64,000 bases of DNA from Streptomyces liliiviolaceus (lineage in GTDB: Bacteria; Actinomycetota; Actinomycetes; Streptomycetales; Streptomycetaceae), in assembly GCF_018070025.1 (NCBI RefSeq), contig NZ_JAGPYQ010000001.1:7378001-7442000 (forward strand), given 5' to 3'. A model generated the notes under the pieces. It was not told the DNA's origin. It ran no database searches and saw only the letters and a program-made list of their open reading frames with translations. Position numbers and translations under genes: made by a program. This document shows positions 42,056 to 50,028 of this stretch, one piece after another. How positions within the stretch are numbered: position 1 is the first letter of the stretch; every line of letters begins with the position of its first letter.

Positions 42056-43123
42056 TCAGCGCTGCGAGCTCCGGTGCACGTACTCGACGAGCCCCGTCAA
42101 CGCATCGGGGCTCATGGACGGCAGCACCCCGTGCCCAAGGTTGAACACATGCCCTTCAAGCCCGGCGGCAGCGTCAAGCACCTCCTGGGCCTTCTCCTCC
42201 ACGACCGAGGTGGGGGCGAACAGGACAGCCGGATCCAGGTTCCCCTGGAGCGCCCGCCCGGGCCCGACCCGACGGGCGGCCTCGTCCAGCGGCACCCGCC
42301 AGTCGACGCCGACGACGTCCGCCCCGGCCTCACCCATGAGCCCCAGCAGTTCCCCCGTACCCACGCCGAAGTGGATGCGCGGAACGCCGTACGACTCGAT
42401 GGCCCGGAAGACCTTCGCGGAGGCGGGCATCACCAAGCGCCGGTAGTCGGCGGGGGCGAGGGCGCCGACCCAGGAGTCGAAGAGCTGGACGGCGGAGGCG
42501 CCCGCCTCGATCTGCACCTTCAGGAACGCGGCGGTGATGTCGGCGAGCCGGTCGAGCAGGTCGGCCCAGAGCTGCGGGTCGCCGTACATGAGCGACTTGG
42601 TGTGCTCGTGGTTGCGGGACGGGCCGCCCTCCACGAGATAGCTCGCAAGAGTGAACGGCGCGCCCGCGAAACCGATGAGCGGGGTCGGGCCCAGTTCCTG
42701 GGTGAGCAGCCCCATCGCCTCGGTGACGTACCAGACGTCGTCCGGCGTCAGGTCGCGCAGCTGGTCGAGGTCGGCGCGGGTGCGGATCGGCTTCTCGACG
42801 ACGGGGCCCACACCGGGCTTGATGTCCAGGTCGACACCGATGGCCTTCAGCGGTACGACGATGTCGCTGAAGTAGATCGCCGCGTCCACCTTGTGCCGGC
42901 GGACCGGCTGGAGGGTGATCTCGGCGACCAGCTCGGGCCGCATGCAGGACTCCAGCATGGGGATGCCCTCGCGCACCTTCAGGTACTCGGGCAGTGAGCG
43001 TCCGGCCTGCCGCATGAACCACACGGGCGTGTGCGGCACGGGTTCACGCCTGCACGCCTTGAGGAAGGCGGAGTCGTATGTCGCGGTCGGCTGCTGGCCC
43101 TTGGGGCGGTCAATGACGCTCAC
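42056..43123 (-). CDS. hemE: Uroporphyrinogen decarboxylase
   Basis: A 355-residue HemE that decarboxylates uroporphyrinogen III to coproporphyrinogen III. Hallmarks are [15 protein letters not shown] (substrate-binding Arg residues), [11 protein letters not shown] (catalytic Asp), and [16 protein letters not shown] near the end. The GTG at 43123 (VSVIDRPKG) gives the normal length; the longer open frame is antisense to the next gene. It is divergent from the DUF3000 gene and supplies the substrate for hemG/hemQ 5 kb away. Confidence 0.97.
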   Translation of the reverse strand: MSVIDRPKGQQPTATYDSAFLKACRREPVPHTPVWFMRQAGRSLPEYLKVREGIPMLESCMRPELVAEITLQPVRRHKVDAAIYFSDIVVPLKAIGVDLDIKPGVGPVVEKPIRTRADLDQLRDLTPDDVWYVTEAMGLLTQELGPTPLIGFAGAPFTLASYLVEGGPSRNHEHTKSLMYGDPQLWADLLDRLADITAAFLKVQIEAGASAVQLFDSWVGALAPADYRRLVMPASAKVFRAIESYGVPRIHFGVGTGELLGLMGEAGADVVGVDWRVPLDEAARRVGPGRALQGNLDPAVLFAPTSVVEEKAQEVLDAAAGLEGHVFNLGHGVLPSMSPDALTGLVEYVHRSSQR

Positions 43124-43318
43124 GACGAAAAGTCTCGCACGGCCCGGAGGCACCGGGAGCCGGGGTCCGACGCGAGGGCGCCTCGCATCGCACTCCGTCA
43201 CGTACCACCGCGAAACGGTGCGTTCGGGGGCACTTTCCGGCAACGCGATCCGGACAGTGGTCCCGCGCACGGGTGTCTCTCCCTGCGCAAAGGCTCCGTG
43301 CCCCTTAATCTTCCCCGC

Positions 43319-43984
43319 ATGGCTGCGGCTCAGGGACGACTGTCGGACGGCGCTGGAATGGACGACCCGAAGGAGGGGGAGCGGGATGCGATGGAGGCGG
43401 CTCCGCTGCCTTTTCGAGCCGCCGTCGATGCGTTGAGGGCCGCGCGGTTGCGGCCGCAGATCGAGATCGATCCGACGAAGGCACCGCGACGGCTCGCGCC
43501 GTTCGCGTACGCGCTGGAAGCAGCCGTCGTCGACGGTGACGAGGATCTGGCGGACGGCCGGCTGATCCTGCTGCACGATCCGGCCGGGCACGACGCCTGG
43601 CAGGGCTCGTTCCGCATGGTGACGCTGGTCCGTGCGGAGCTGGAGCCTGAGATGGCCTCCGATCCGCTGCTCCCCGATGTCTGCTGGTCGTGGCTGACGG
43701 GTGCGCTCAAGGCCCGCGGGCTGTCGTACGGCGAGCCCAGCGGGACCGTCACGCGGGCCAGCTCGCACTACTTCGGCGGTCTGTCGGAGCGGCCCTCGGC
43801 CTCCCAGATCGAGATCCGGGCGTCCTGGACTCCGCGGGAGGGTCTGGGCGGGGTTCCGGACACGGCGTCGCATCTGGCCTCCTGGTGCGACCTGCTCGCG
43901 CAGATCGCCGGGCTGCCGCCGGCCGCGCCGGGCGATGCGTCCGTGGTGACGCTGCCGCAGCGGCGGGGGCCGCAGAGCCGCTAG
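43319..43984 (+). CDS. DUF3000 domain protein
   Basis: A 221-residue actinobacterial DUF3000 protein. The conserved core is [22 protein letters not shown], then [37 protein letters not shown] and [10 protein letters not shown]. It is cytoplasmic and of unknown function. The ATG at 43319 gives the N-terminus [16 protein letters not shown]; a strong AAGGAGGGGG before the ATG at 43391 makes a shorter form ([11 protein letters not shown]) a real alternative. It sits between hemE and whiI, an order I recall from S. coelicolor. Confidence 0.88.
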   Translation: MAAAQGRLSDGAGMDDPKEGERDAMEAAPLPFRAAVDALRAARLRPQIEIDPTKAPRRLAPFAYALEAAVVDGDEDLADGRLILLHDPAGHDAWQGSFRMVTLVRAELEPEMASDPLLPDVCWSWLTGALKARGLSYGEPSGTVTRASSHYFGGLSERPSASQIEIRASWTPREGLGGVPDTASHLASWCDLLAQIAGLPPAAPGDASVVTLPQRRGPQSR

Positions 43985-44523
43985 GCGCTTTGCCTTAGCC
44001 CCCCCCGCTTGTCCCAGCCCTCGCCGGACGGCCCGGATGCCGTCCGCGGGTGCGTCGTGGCTGGTCGCGCAGTTCCCCGCGCCCCTTGACGGGGCGCCTT
44101 TCCGAAGCCGTGTCTCCTCAGGGGGCGCGGCTTCCGTCTTGTGTCGGGAGGGTTGGCGTCAACCGTCCGTCGCCTCTCCCCCTCCCGGGGCCCCGAAAGA
44201 GGGTGGCGTGCCGCGCGAGTGTCCCGATCGCGCCCCCGCGGCCACCTCACGCACCCCCGAACCACCTGCGGCCTGCACGAAAACACGTTTGCCCTTTTAT
44301 CGATACGACCACTTTCGGCCTCGTATCGAAGCGGAGCGGACTCGTTTCGATCTTCGGATGATCGATCGTGCGTCCGAATTGCACGCATTATTACTCACCA
44401 AATCGTGATCATTCTCTAAAGGCGGACGGGTTTGATGCCGAAGACCTCTGTGACCTTGAAAGCACGGTTCGTCCCGGCTTCATCCCCACAGCCGGTCCCC
44501 CTTCCCGCACCCCAGGAGGCCTG
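43985..44523. promoter_or_regulatory. whiI upstream region: repeat, inverted repeat and WhiG-type promoter
   Basis: This 539-base gap holds a dispersed repeat copy (44068-44086, inverted), then an unusually AT-rich stretch (44280-44440). In it are a 9-base inverted repeat TCGATACGA (44300-44308) and TCGTATCGA (44321-44329); TCAC (44395-44398) facing GTGA (44405-44408), BldD-like half-sites in the reverse arrangement; and a sigma-WhiG-type promoter, TAAA at 44417-44420, 16-base spacer, GCCGAAGA at 44437-44444 (consensus TAAA-N15/16-GCCGATAA). WhiG dependence of whiI is known in S. coelicolor. Confidence 0.72.
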
Positions 44524-45186
44524 GTGTCCGTTCTCCTTGAGCAGCCCGCAAGCCTGGTCGCCTACCGCCCGAACAAGCCGACCGCGATGGTGGTCGTGGC
44601 CGACCCCCGTGTGCGGTCCACCGTCACCCGCCATCTGTGGGCGCTCGGTGTTCGCGACGTGATCGAGGCTTCGTCCGTCGCGGAGGCTCGTCCCCGCATC
44701 GGCAACCCCCGCGACATCTGTGTCGCGGACGTCCATCTCCCCGACGGCTCCGGCCTCACCCTCCTGTCCGAAACCCGTGCCGCGGGCTGGCCGAACGGCC
44801 TGGCCCTGTCCGCCGCCGACGACATCGGCGCCGTACGCAACGCCCTCGCGGGCGGCGTCAAGGGCTATGTCGTCACCGGCACCCGTACGAACGTCGGGCT
44901 TCCCACCCGGCCGGGCGTCGCCCCCATCGGCTCGGCCGCCGCCCGTATGCACCGCCGCCCCCCGGGTTCCCCGAGCCACCCGGGCGGCTACCGCGAGCTG
45001 TCCGGCCGTGAGGTCGAGGTGCTCCGACTGGTGGCGGAGGGCCAGTCGAACAAGGCCATCGGCGTCTCGATGGGCCTGTCCGCGCTGACCGTCAAGAGCC
45101 ACCTCGCCCGCATCGCCCGCAAGCTCGGCACGGGTGACCGCGCCGGCATGGTAGCGGTGGCCCTGCGCACGGGAATCATCCACTGA
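44524..45186 (+). CDS. whiI: Atypical response regulator WhiI (sporulation)
   Basis: A 220-residue NarL/LuxR-type response regulator. The receiver domain is degenerate: at the end of strand 1 VVVADPR has Asp27 but lacks the preceding acidic residue, while Asp69 in CVADVHLPDGSG and the Lys in GGVKGYVV remain. The C-terminal LuxR HTH is complete (LSGREVEVLRLVAEGQSNKAIGVSMGLSALTVKSHLARI). Known WhiI is an orphan regulator needed for septation and spore maturation in S. coelicolor and acts with BldM. Identification rests on sequence, the hemE-DUF3000-whiI-rnd order and the upstream WhiG-type promoter. The GTG at 44524 follows AGGAGG. Confidence 0.9.
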   Translation: MSVLLEQPASLVAYRPNKPTAMVVVADPRVRSTVTRHLWALGVRDVIEASSVAEARPRIGNPRDICVADVHLPDGSGLTLLSETRAAGWPNGLALSAADDIGAVRNALAGGVKGYVVTGTRTNVGLPTRPGVAPIGSAAARMHRRPPGSPSHPGGYRELSGREVEVLRLVAEGQSNKAIGVSMGLSALTVKSHLARIARKLGTGDRAGMVAVALRTGIIH

Positions 45187-45293
45187 CCCCCGCCTGAACC
45201 GTCCCCTCCGCCTGAACCGGATCATCCCCTTCGCACGGACCAGGAAGCTCGACCGATGCAGGATTCACCGACCTGACTGGTTTACGACCCTCT

Positions 45294-45329
45294 GACGCCC
45301 GTCGACGGAACGTTCCGTCGACGGGCGTC
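45294..45329. terminator. 36-base perfect palindrome between whiI and rnd
   Basis: Two 18-base arms (45294-45311 and 45312-45329) with no spacer, centred on AACGTT. It lies 108 bases after the whiI stop and 25 bases before the rnd start. It most likely ends whiI transcription, but a spacer-free palindrome so close to the rnd start could also be an operator. Confidence 0.7.
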
Positions 45330-45354
45330 TGTCATACACAGATACCCTTGACAG

Positions 45355-46641
45355 GTGACCGACGCCCAAGAGACCGCAGCAGACAGTTCACTGCGAACCA
45401 CCGGAGGCGCTCCTCCGGACGACGTCGAACCGGCGCCGATCCCTTTGCTGGAGCCCCGCGACGGAATTCCGCCGGTGATCACCGACGAGGACGCCCTCGC
45501 CGAGACGATCGCCGCGTTCGCGGCCGGCACCGGCCCCGTCGCCGTCGACGCCGAGCGCGCGTCCGGCTACCGCTACGGCCAGCGCGCGTATCTGGTGCAG
45601 CTGCGCCGCGAGGGGGCCGGTACCGCGCTCATCGACCCCGTCGCCTGCCCCGACCTGTCCGGCCTGGGCGAGGCGCTCTCCGGGGTCGAGTGGGTGCTGC
45701 ACGCGGCCACCCAGGATCTGCCGTGTCTGCGGGAGATAGGTATGGTCCCCAGCCGCCTGTTCGACACCGAGCTGGCCGGCCGGCTCGCCGGGTTCCCGCG
45801 GGTCGGGCTCGGCGCGATGGTCGAGGGCGTCCTGGGCTTCGTACTGGAGAAGGGGCACTCGGCCGTCGACTGGTCGACCCGCCCGCTGCCCGAGCCGTGG
45901 CTGCGCTATGCCGCGCTCGACGTGGAGCTGCTCGTCGACCTGCGGGACGCGCTGGAGAAGGAGCTCGACCGGCAGGGCAAGCTGGAGTGGGCCCGCGAGG
46001 AGTTCGACGCGATCGCCTCGGCGCCCCCGCCGGAGCCCCGCAAGGACCCGTGGCGCCGTACGTCGGGCATGCACAAGGTGCGCCGCCGCCGGCAGATGGC
46101 CGTCGTACGGGAGCTGTGGGAGACCCGGGACCGGGCGGCGCGCCGCCGGGACATCTCGCCGGGCAAGATCCTCGGCGACGGGGCGATCGTCGAGGCCGCG
46201 CTGGCCGTACCGGCCAACGTGCACGCGCTCGCCGCGCTGAACGGCTTCGGGCACCGTATGGGCCGGCGTCAGCTGGATCAGTGGCAGGCGGCCGTGGACC
46301 GGGCGAAGGAGCTCCCCGACGCCGAGCTGCCGCAGCCGGGGCAGCCGCTGGCCGGGCCGCCTCCGCCGCGCGCCTGGGCCGAGAAGGATCCGGCCGCCGC
46401 GGCGCGGCTGTCGGCGGCGCGGGCCGCGGTGTCCGCGCTGGCGGAGACGCTCAGCATGCCGCAGGAGAACCTGATCACTCCGGACACGGTTCGGCGGGTC
46501 TGCTGGGAGCCGCCGGCCGCTCCGGACGCGGCGTCCGTCGCGGCTGCGCTTGCGGGGTACGGGGCTCGCGCTTGGCAGGTTGCGCAGGTGACGCCTGTGC
46601 TTGTTGCTGCGCTGGCGGTGAAGGCCAAGACCAAGGAGTAG
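45355..46641 (+). CDS. rnd: Ribonuclease D-like 3'-5' exonuclease with HRDC domain
   Basis: A 428-residue protein. The DEDD exonuclease motifs are VAVDAERASGYRY (ExoI, DxE), HAATQDLPCLREIG (ExoII) and YAALDVELLVDL (ExoIII, YxxxD). An HRDC domain (RRRQMAVVRELWETRDRAARRRDISPGKILGDGAIVEAA) and a C-terminal Ala-rich region follow. RNase D trims tRNA and other stable RNA 3' ends. The GTG at 45355 lies only 25 bases after the palindrome, with no clear ribosome site, so a very short leader or leaderless mRNA is likely. Confidence 0.93.
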   Translation: MTDAQETAADSSLRTTGGAPPDDVEPAPIPLLEPRDGIPPVITDEDALAETIAAFAAGTGPVAVDAERASGYRYGQRAYLVQLRREGAGTALIDPVACPDLSGLGEALSGVEWVLHAATQDLPCLREIGMVPSRLFDTELAGRLAGFPRVGLGAMVEGVLGFVLEKGHSAVDWSTRPLPEPWLRYAALDVELLVDLRDALEKELDRQGKLEWAREEFDAIASAPPPEPRKDPWRRTSGMHKVRRRRQMAVVRELWETRDRAARRRDISPGKILGDGAIVEAALAVPANVHALAALNGFGHRMGRRQLDQWQAAVDRAKELPDAELPQPGQPLAGPPPPRAWAEKDPAAAARLSAARAAVSALAETLSMPQENLITPDTVRRVCWEPPAAPDAASVAAALAGYGARAWQVAQVTPVLVAALAVKAKTKE

Positions 46642-46717
46642 GTCCGGCCTTCTCTGGAGCGCCTCTCGCCGGGGGTGGTGCGGAGGGTTTGCGACCGACC
46701 GTGCGTCGTGGCCGGTC

Positions 46718-46736
46718 GCGCAGTTCCCCGCGCCCC
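46718..46736 (-). repeat. Dispersed repeat copy between rnd and the ABC permease gene
   Basis: One inverted core followed by CTTGCGGGGC; the last bases can pair with the core as a short stem. It is the only structure in the 104-base gap between two convergent genes. Confidence 0.78.
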
Positions 46737-46745
46737 TTGCGGGGC

Positions 46746-47594
46746 TTACTTCGTCGCGCCCCTCGTGAAGCCGTTGTAGATGTAGCGCTGGAGGAACAGG
46801 AACACCAGCAGCGTGGGGAGGATGACCAGGACCGCTCCTGCCGAGATGTTCTCCCAATGTGCTCCGAACGGGCCCTTGAAGCGGAACAGGGACGTTGAGA
46901 TCACGCCAAGATCCTCGGACGGCATGTAGAGGAACGGGATGTAGAAGTCGTTGTAGACGGTGATCCCCTTCACGATGACCACCGTCGCGATCGCGGGCTT
47001 CAGCAGCGGCAGGATGATCTTCCGGTAGATCGTGAAGGCGTTCGCGCCGTCGAGCCGGGCGGACTCGTCGAGCGAGACGGGGATCGACCGGACGAACTGC
47101 AGGAAGATGTAGATCGAGACGATGTCCGTGCCCATGTAGAGCACGATCGGCGCCCAGCGGCTGTCGAACATGCCGAAGCTGTCGACGATCTGGAAGGTCG
47201 CCACCTGGGTGGTGACCCCGGGTACGAGCGTGGCGACCAGGAACAGTGCGACGACCAGCTTCCTGAAGCGGAAGGTGTAGCGGTCGATCGCGTAGGCCGC
47301 CATCGATCCGATGATCACCGTGCCGGTGACGGAGAAGAGCAGGATGAACGCGGTGTTCCCGAACGCGGAGAGCATCCGGCCGTCCTGGAAGGCCGTCACG
47401 TAGTTGTCGAAGTTCAGCGGGTCGTCGGGGAGTTGCAGCGCCCCGCTGTCGTCCGCCATCTCCTTTTCCGACTTGAGGGAGGTCAGCAGAACGACGAGGA
47501 GCGGCAGCAGAACGACCACGCTCGCGGCGATCAGCGACAGATAGGTGAGGGTCCGGGCGACCCCACCGCGCGAGACGCGGGGCATACGGCTCAT
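46746..47594 (-). CDS. Carbohydrate ABC transporter permease (MalG-type)
   Basis: A 282-residue permease with six membrane helices and the EAA loop ESARLDGANAFTIYRKIILPLLKPA that contacts the ATPase. The signature of the MalG subclass is clear (YNDFYIPFLYM, QRYIYNGFTRGATK at the end). The ATG at 47594 overlaps the stop of the upstream permease gene by four bases (ATGA). It is the third gene of the importer operon, which has no ATPase gene; in Streptomyces the shared ATPase MsiK usually energises such importers. Confidence 0.94.
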   Translation of the reverse strand: MSRMPRVSRGGVARTLTYLSLIAASVVVLLPLLVVLLTSLKSEKEMADDSGALQLPDDPLNFDNYVTAFQDGRMLSAFGNTAFILLFSVTGTVIIGSMAAYAIDRYTFRFRKLVVALFLVATLVPGVTTQVATFQIVDSFGMFDSRWAPIVLYMGTDIVSIYIFLQFVRSIPVSLDESARLDGANAFTIYRKIILPLLKPAIATVVIVKGITVYNDFYIPFLYMPSEDLGVISTSLFRFKGPFGAHWENISAGAVLVILPTLLVFLFLQRYIYNGFTRGATK

Positions 47595-48541
47595 ACGAGA
47601 TCCACCTTGTCGTCCGGGACGAGGCGCCGCTGGACCCAGGTCACCGCCAGGATGATCAGGAGCAGGACGACCGCGGCCGCCGAGGCCAGCCCCGTCTTGT
47701 TGAACTGGAAGGCCAGCTTCACCGTCTGGATCACGAAGGTCTCCGTGCCGGTCGCGCCGCCGGTCATGATGAACGGCACCTCGAAGGCGGACAGCGAGCC
47801 GGAGATGGAGAGGATGACGGTCAGGCTGAGTACGGGCCTGATCCCGGGCGCGATGATGTACCGGAACTGGTGCCAGCGGTTCGCCCCGTCCAGCTCGGCG
47901 GCCTCGTACAGCTCTCCCGGGACGGCCTGGATCGCGCCGAGGAACAGGACGAAGTTCAGGCCCAGGTAGCGCCAGACGGAGACCCCGGCCAGGGAGACGT
48001 TCGCGGAGACCGGGGTGCCCAGCCAGGCACGGTCGGAGTGGACACCGAGCAGGCCCAGGACCGAGTCGAGGGTGCCGCCGTCCTGGAAGAAGTAGAGGAA
48101 GACGAAGCCGATCGCCACCCCGTTGATCAGGTACGGGAAGAAGAGCACGCCCTTGAAGAAGTTCCGGAAGCGCACGTTGAAGCTCAGCACGGTCGCGAAG
48201 TAGAGCGCGACGACGATCTGCACGGCGGACGCGGCCAGGTAGTAGCCGCTGACGAAGAAGACCTCGAACAGCTCGGGGCGGGTGAAGAGTTCGACGTAGT
48301 TCCCGGCGCCCGTCCAGCTCAGCTCGGGGCTGACGCCGTCCCAGTCGGTGAAGCTGTACGCGACCATGTTGGCGACCGGCGCGTACGTGAACGTGATCAG
48401 CAGGACCAGCGGGGCGGCGAGGAACAGCCACGGGGTGAGGCCCCGCCGCAGACGCAGCCGGCGCGGGGCACGGGAGCGCGCCGGGCGGCCGGCGACAGCG
48501 GCCTCCTTCGGCCGCGCCGCCTTCTCGGTCGTGTCCGTCAT
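47591..48541 (-). CDS. Carbohydrate ABC transporter permease (MalF-type)
   Basis: A 316-residue permease with six membrane helices after a charged N-terminus. The EAA loop is YEAAELDGANRWHQFRYIIAPGIRPV. The start at 48541 shares one base with the binding-protein stop (TGATG) and its own stop overlaps the next start, so all three importer genes are translationally coupled. Likely substrate is a mannose- or mannoside-type sugar because of the adjacent beta-mannosidase; that is inference. Confidence 0.94.
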   Translation of the reverse strand: MTDTTEKAARPKEAAVAGRPARSRAPRRLRLRRGLTPWLFLAAPLVLLITFTYAPVANMVAYSFTDWDGVSPELSWTGAGNYVELFTRPELFEVFFVSGYYLAASAVQIVVALYFATVLSFNVRFRNFFKGVLFFPYLINGVAIGFVFLYFFQDGGTLDSVLGLLGVHSDRAWLGTPVSANVSLAGVSVWRYLGLNFVLFLGAIQAVPGELYEAAELDGANRWHQFRYIIAPGIRPVLSLTVILSISGSLSAFEVPFIMTGGATGTETFVIQTVKLAFQFNKTGLASAAAVVLLLIILAVTWVQRRLVPDDKVDLV

Positions 48542-49857
48542 CAGGACCCCGTGGACTTCCGTGCCTCTTCCCAGCGCTCGCCGAGGTCGCCGAGGAAGTC
48601 GTCGAGGCTGCCCTTCCTGGCGCCGCGGGCGAGGTCGACGAGGTCCTGGCGGTAGTCCGGCTTGTAGAGGCCCACCTCCGACCGGTTGTCGATCTCCTTG
48701 ACCTCCGCGCCCTTCGCGTCGTCCAGCTCGATGAGCTTCACGCCCTTGTCCGTGTACGGCTGGAGCACCTCGGGCAGCGGGGCGCCCTTGACCGGGGAGA
48801 GGGTCAGGTTGTCGGCCGCGTAACCGGACTTGTCGGTGAACCAGTCGATCCAGGCGCGGGCCGCCGCCTTGTGGTCGGAGTTGATGTTGACGGCCTGGTT
48901 GTAGTCGGGCGACATGGTCGCGCAGAACGTCCCGTCCCGCTGGGCCGGGAAGGGCATGAAGCCGATGTCGTCCGGGTTCGCGCCGGCCTGCTGCGCCGCC
49001 GCCCGGAACTGGGTGATCGCCCAGGAACCGAGCCACATCGTGGCGATGTCACCCTTGGCCAGCTTGGGCTTCGAGCCTTCCCAGTTGGTGGTCGTCGGGT
49101 CCTTCTCGATCAGCCCGCCGCGCACGATGTCGTACAGCAGGGTGTCGGCGACGCGCAGGTCCTCGCCCTTCGCCCACGGGTCGCCCTCGGCGAGGCGGGA
49201 CGTCGCCTGCGGATCGCAGCTGACCGCGCCGTCCATGTACGTCCACTGCGTCAGCGGCCACATGTCCTTGAAGTTCGTGTAGTACGGGATCGCGTCGGTC
49301 TTCGCCTTGACGGCCTTGAGACCGGCGACGAACTCGGCCGGTGTGGTGGGCCAGTCGGTGATCCCGGCCTCCTCCCAGACCCGCTTGTTGTAGAGGAAGC
49401 CGGGCAGGGCCCCCATCGGGCTCTGCCCGTAGACCTTGCCGTCGACCGTGGTGAAGTCGGTGAACAGGTACTTCTTCGCGCGGTCGGTCTTCGCGCCGAG
49501 GGACGCGAAGAACCTGGGGTAGTCGTTCTTCTTGATCACGGCGGGGATCATCAGCACATCGCCGTAGTTCTCGGTGTTCATCCGGATCTTGACCTCGCCC
49601 TCGTAGTCCGTGAGGGCGTCGAACTCGACCTTGACCTTCGGATAGGTCTTGTTGAATTCGGCCGCGTATTTCTTCATCGTGCCGTCCTGCACGAGGTCGG
49701 TCCGGTGCGTGAGGACCTTGATCGTGCCGGACACCTTGGCCGGGTCGTCGGGGGCCTCGGCGTCCGCGCCCTTCGACGTGCCTCCGCTCCCGGTACAGCC
49801 CGCGGCCAGCAGTGCGGCGGCGAGGAGGGATCCGGCGATCTTCGTGCGGTGGTTCAT
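48541..49857 (-). CDS. Sugar ABC transporter substrate-binding lipoprotein
   Basis: A 438-residue cluster 1 (MalE-like) binding protein. The signal peptide ends in the lipobox LLAAGC (Cys about 21), anchoring it outside the membrane. The domain shows VLTHRTDLVQDGTMKKYAAEFNKTYPKVKVEFD and GDIATMWLGSWAITQFRAAAQQAG. The ATG at 49857 is preferred because GGAG then has nine-base spacing; a GTG two codons upstream is possible. It is the first gene of the importer operon, divergent from the beta-mannosidase gene. Confidence 0.94.
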   Translation of the reverse strand: MNHRTKIAGSLLAAALLAAGCTGSGGTSKGADAEAPDDPAKVSGTIKVLTHRTDLVQDGTMKKYAAEFNKTYPKVKVEFDALTDYEGEVKIRMNTENYGDVLMIPAVIKKNDYPRFFASLGAKTDRAKKYLFTDFTTVDGKVYGQSPMGALPGFLYNKRVWEEAGITDWPTTPAEFVAGLKAVKAKTDAIPYYTNFKDMWPLTQWTYMDGAVSCDPQATSRLAEGDPWAKGEDLRVADTLLYDIVRGGLIEKDPTTTNWEGSKPKLAKGDIATMWLGSWAITQFRAAAQQAGANPDDIGFMPFPAQRDGTFCATMSPDYNQAVNINSDHKAAARAWIDWFTDKSGYAADNLTLSPVKGAPLPEVLQPYTDKGVKLIELDDAKGAEVKEIDNRSEVGLYKPDYRQDLVDLARGARKGSLDDFLGDLGERWEEARKSTGS

Positions 49858-49927
49858 CTTCACCAGCTCCGTTCAGGGACGGATGAGCACGAGGGGGATG
49901 GCTGGTTCCGCACTCTGACAGCCGGTA

Positions 49928-50020
49928 CTAAACCGGTAAAGTCCTTATTTCGCCAAGGATCGAGAGGCATTATCACCGCCATTACCGCCGTCCGGACAGC
50001 ATTGGCCTATACCGGTTTAG
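49928..50020. promoter_or_regulatory. Twin LacI-type operators in the divergent mannoside promoter
   Basis: CTAAACCGGTA at 49928-49938 is repeated exactly inverted as TACCGGTTTAG at 50010-50020. Each is itself a pseudo-palindrome centred on CCGG with AAA/TTT flanks, the LacI/GalR operator type (centre CG). One lies 71 bases before the binding-protein start, the other overlaps the beta-mannosidase ribosome site. The LacI gene at 52449 is the obvious ligand. Confidence 0.78.
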
Positions 50021-50028
50021 GAGTGCGC

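Noticed and set aside
45343..45350. TTGACA just before the rnd start as a -35 box
   Set aside because: It lies about five bases from the GTG, leaving no room for a -10 element and transcription start.
48871..50028. An N-terminal extension of the beta-mannosidase frame by 386 codons
   Set aside because: It is antisense to the binding-protein gene; the AGGAG before 50029 and the family N-terminus define the start.
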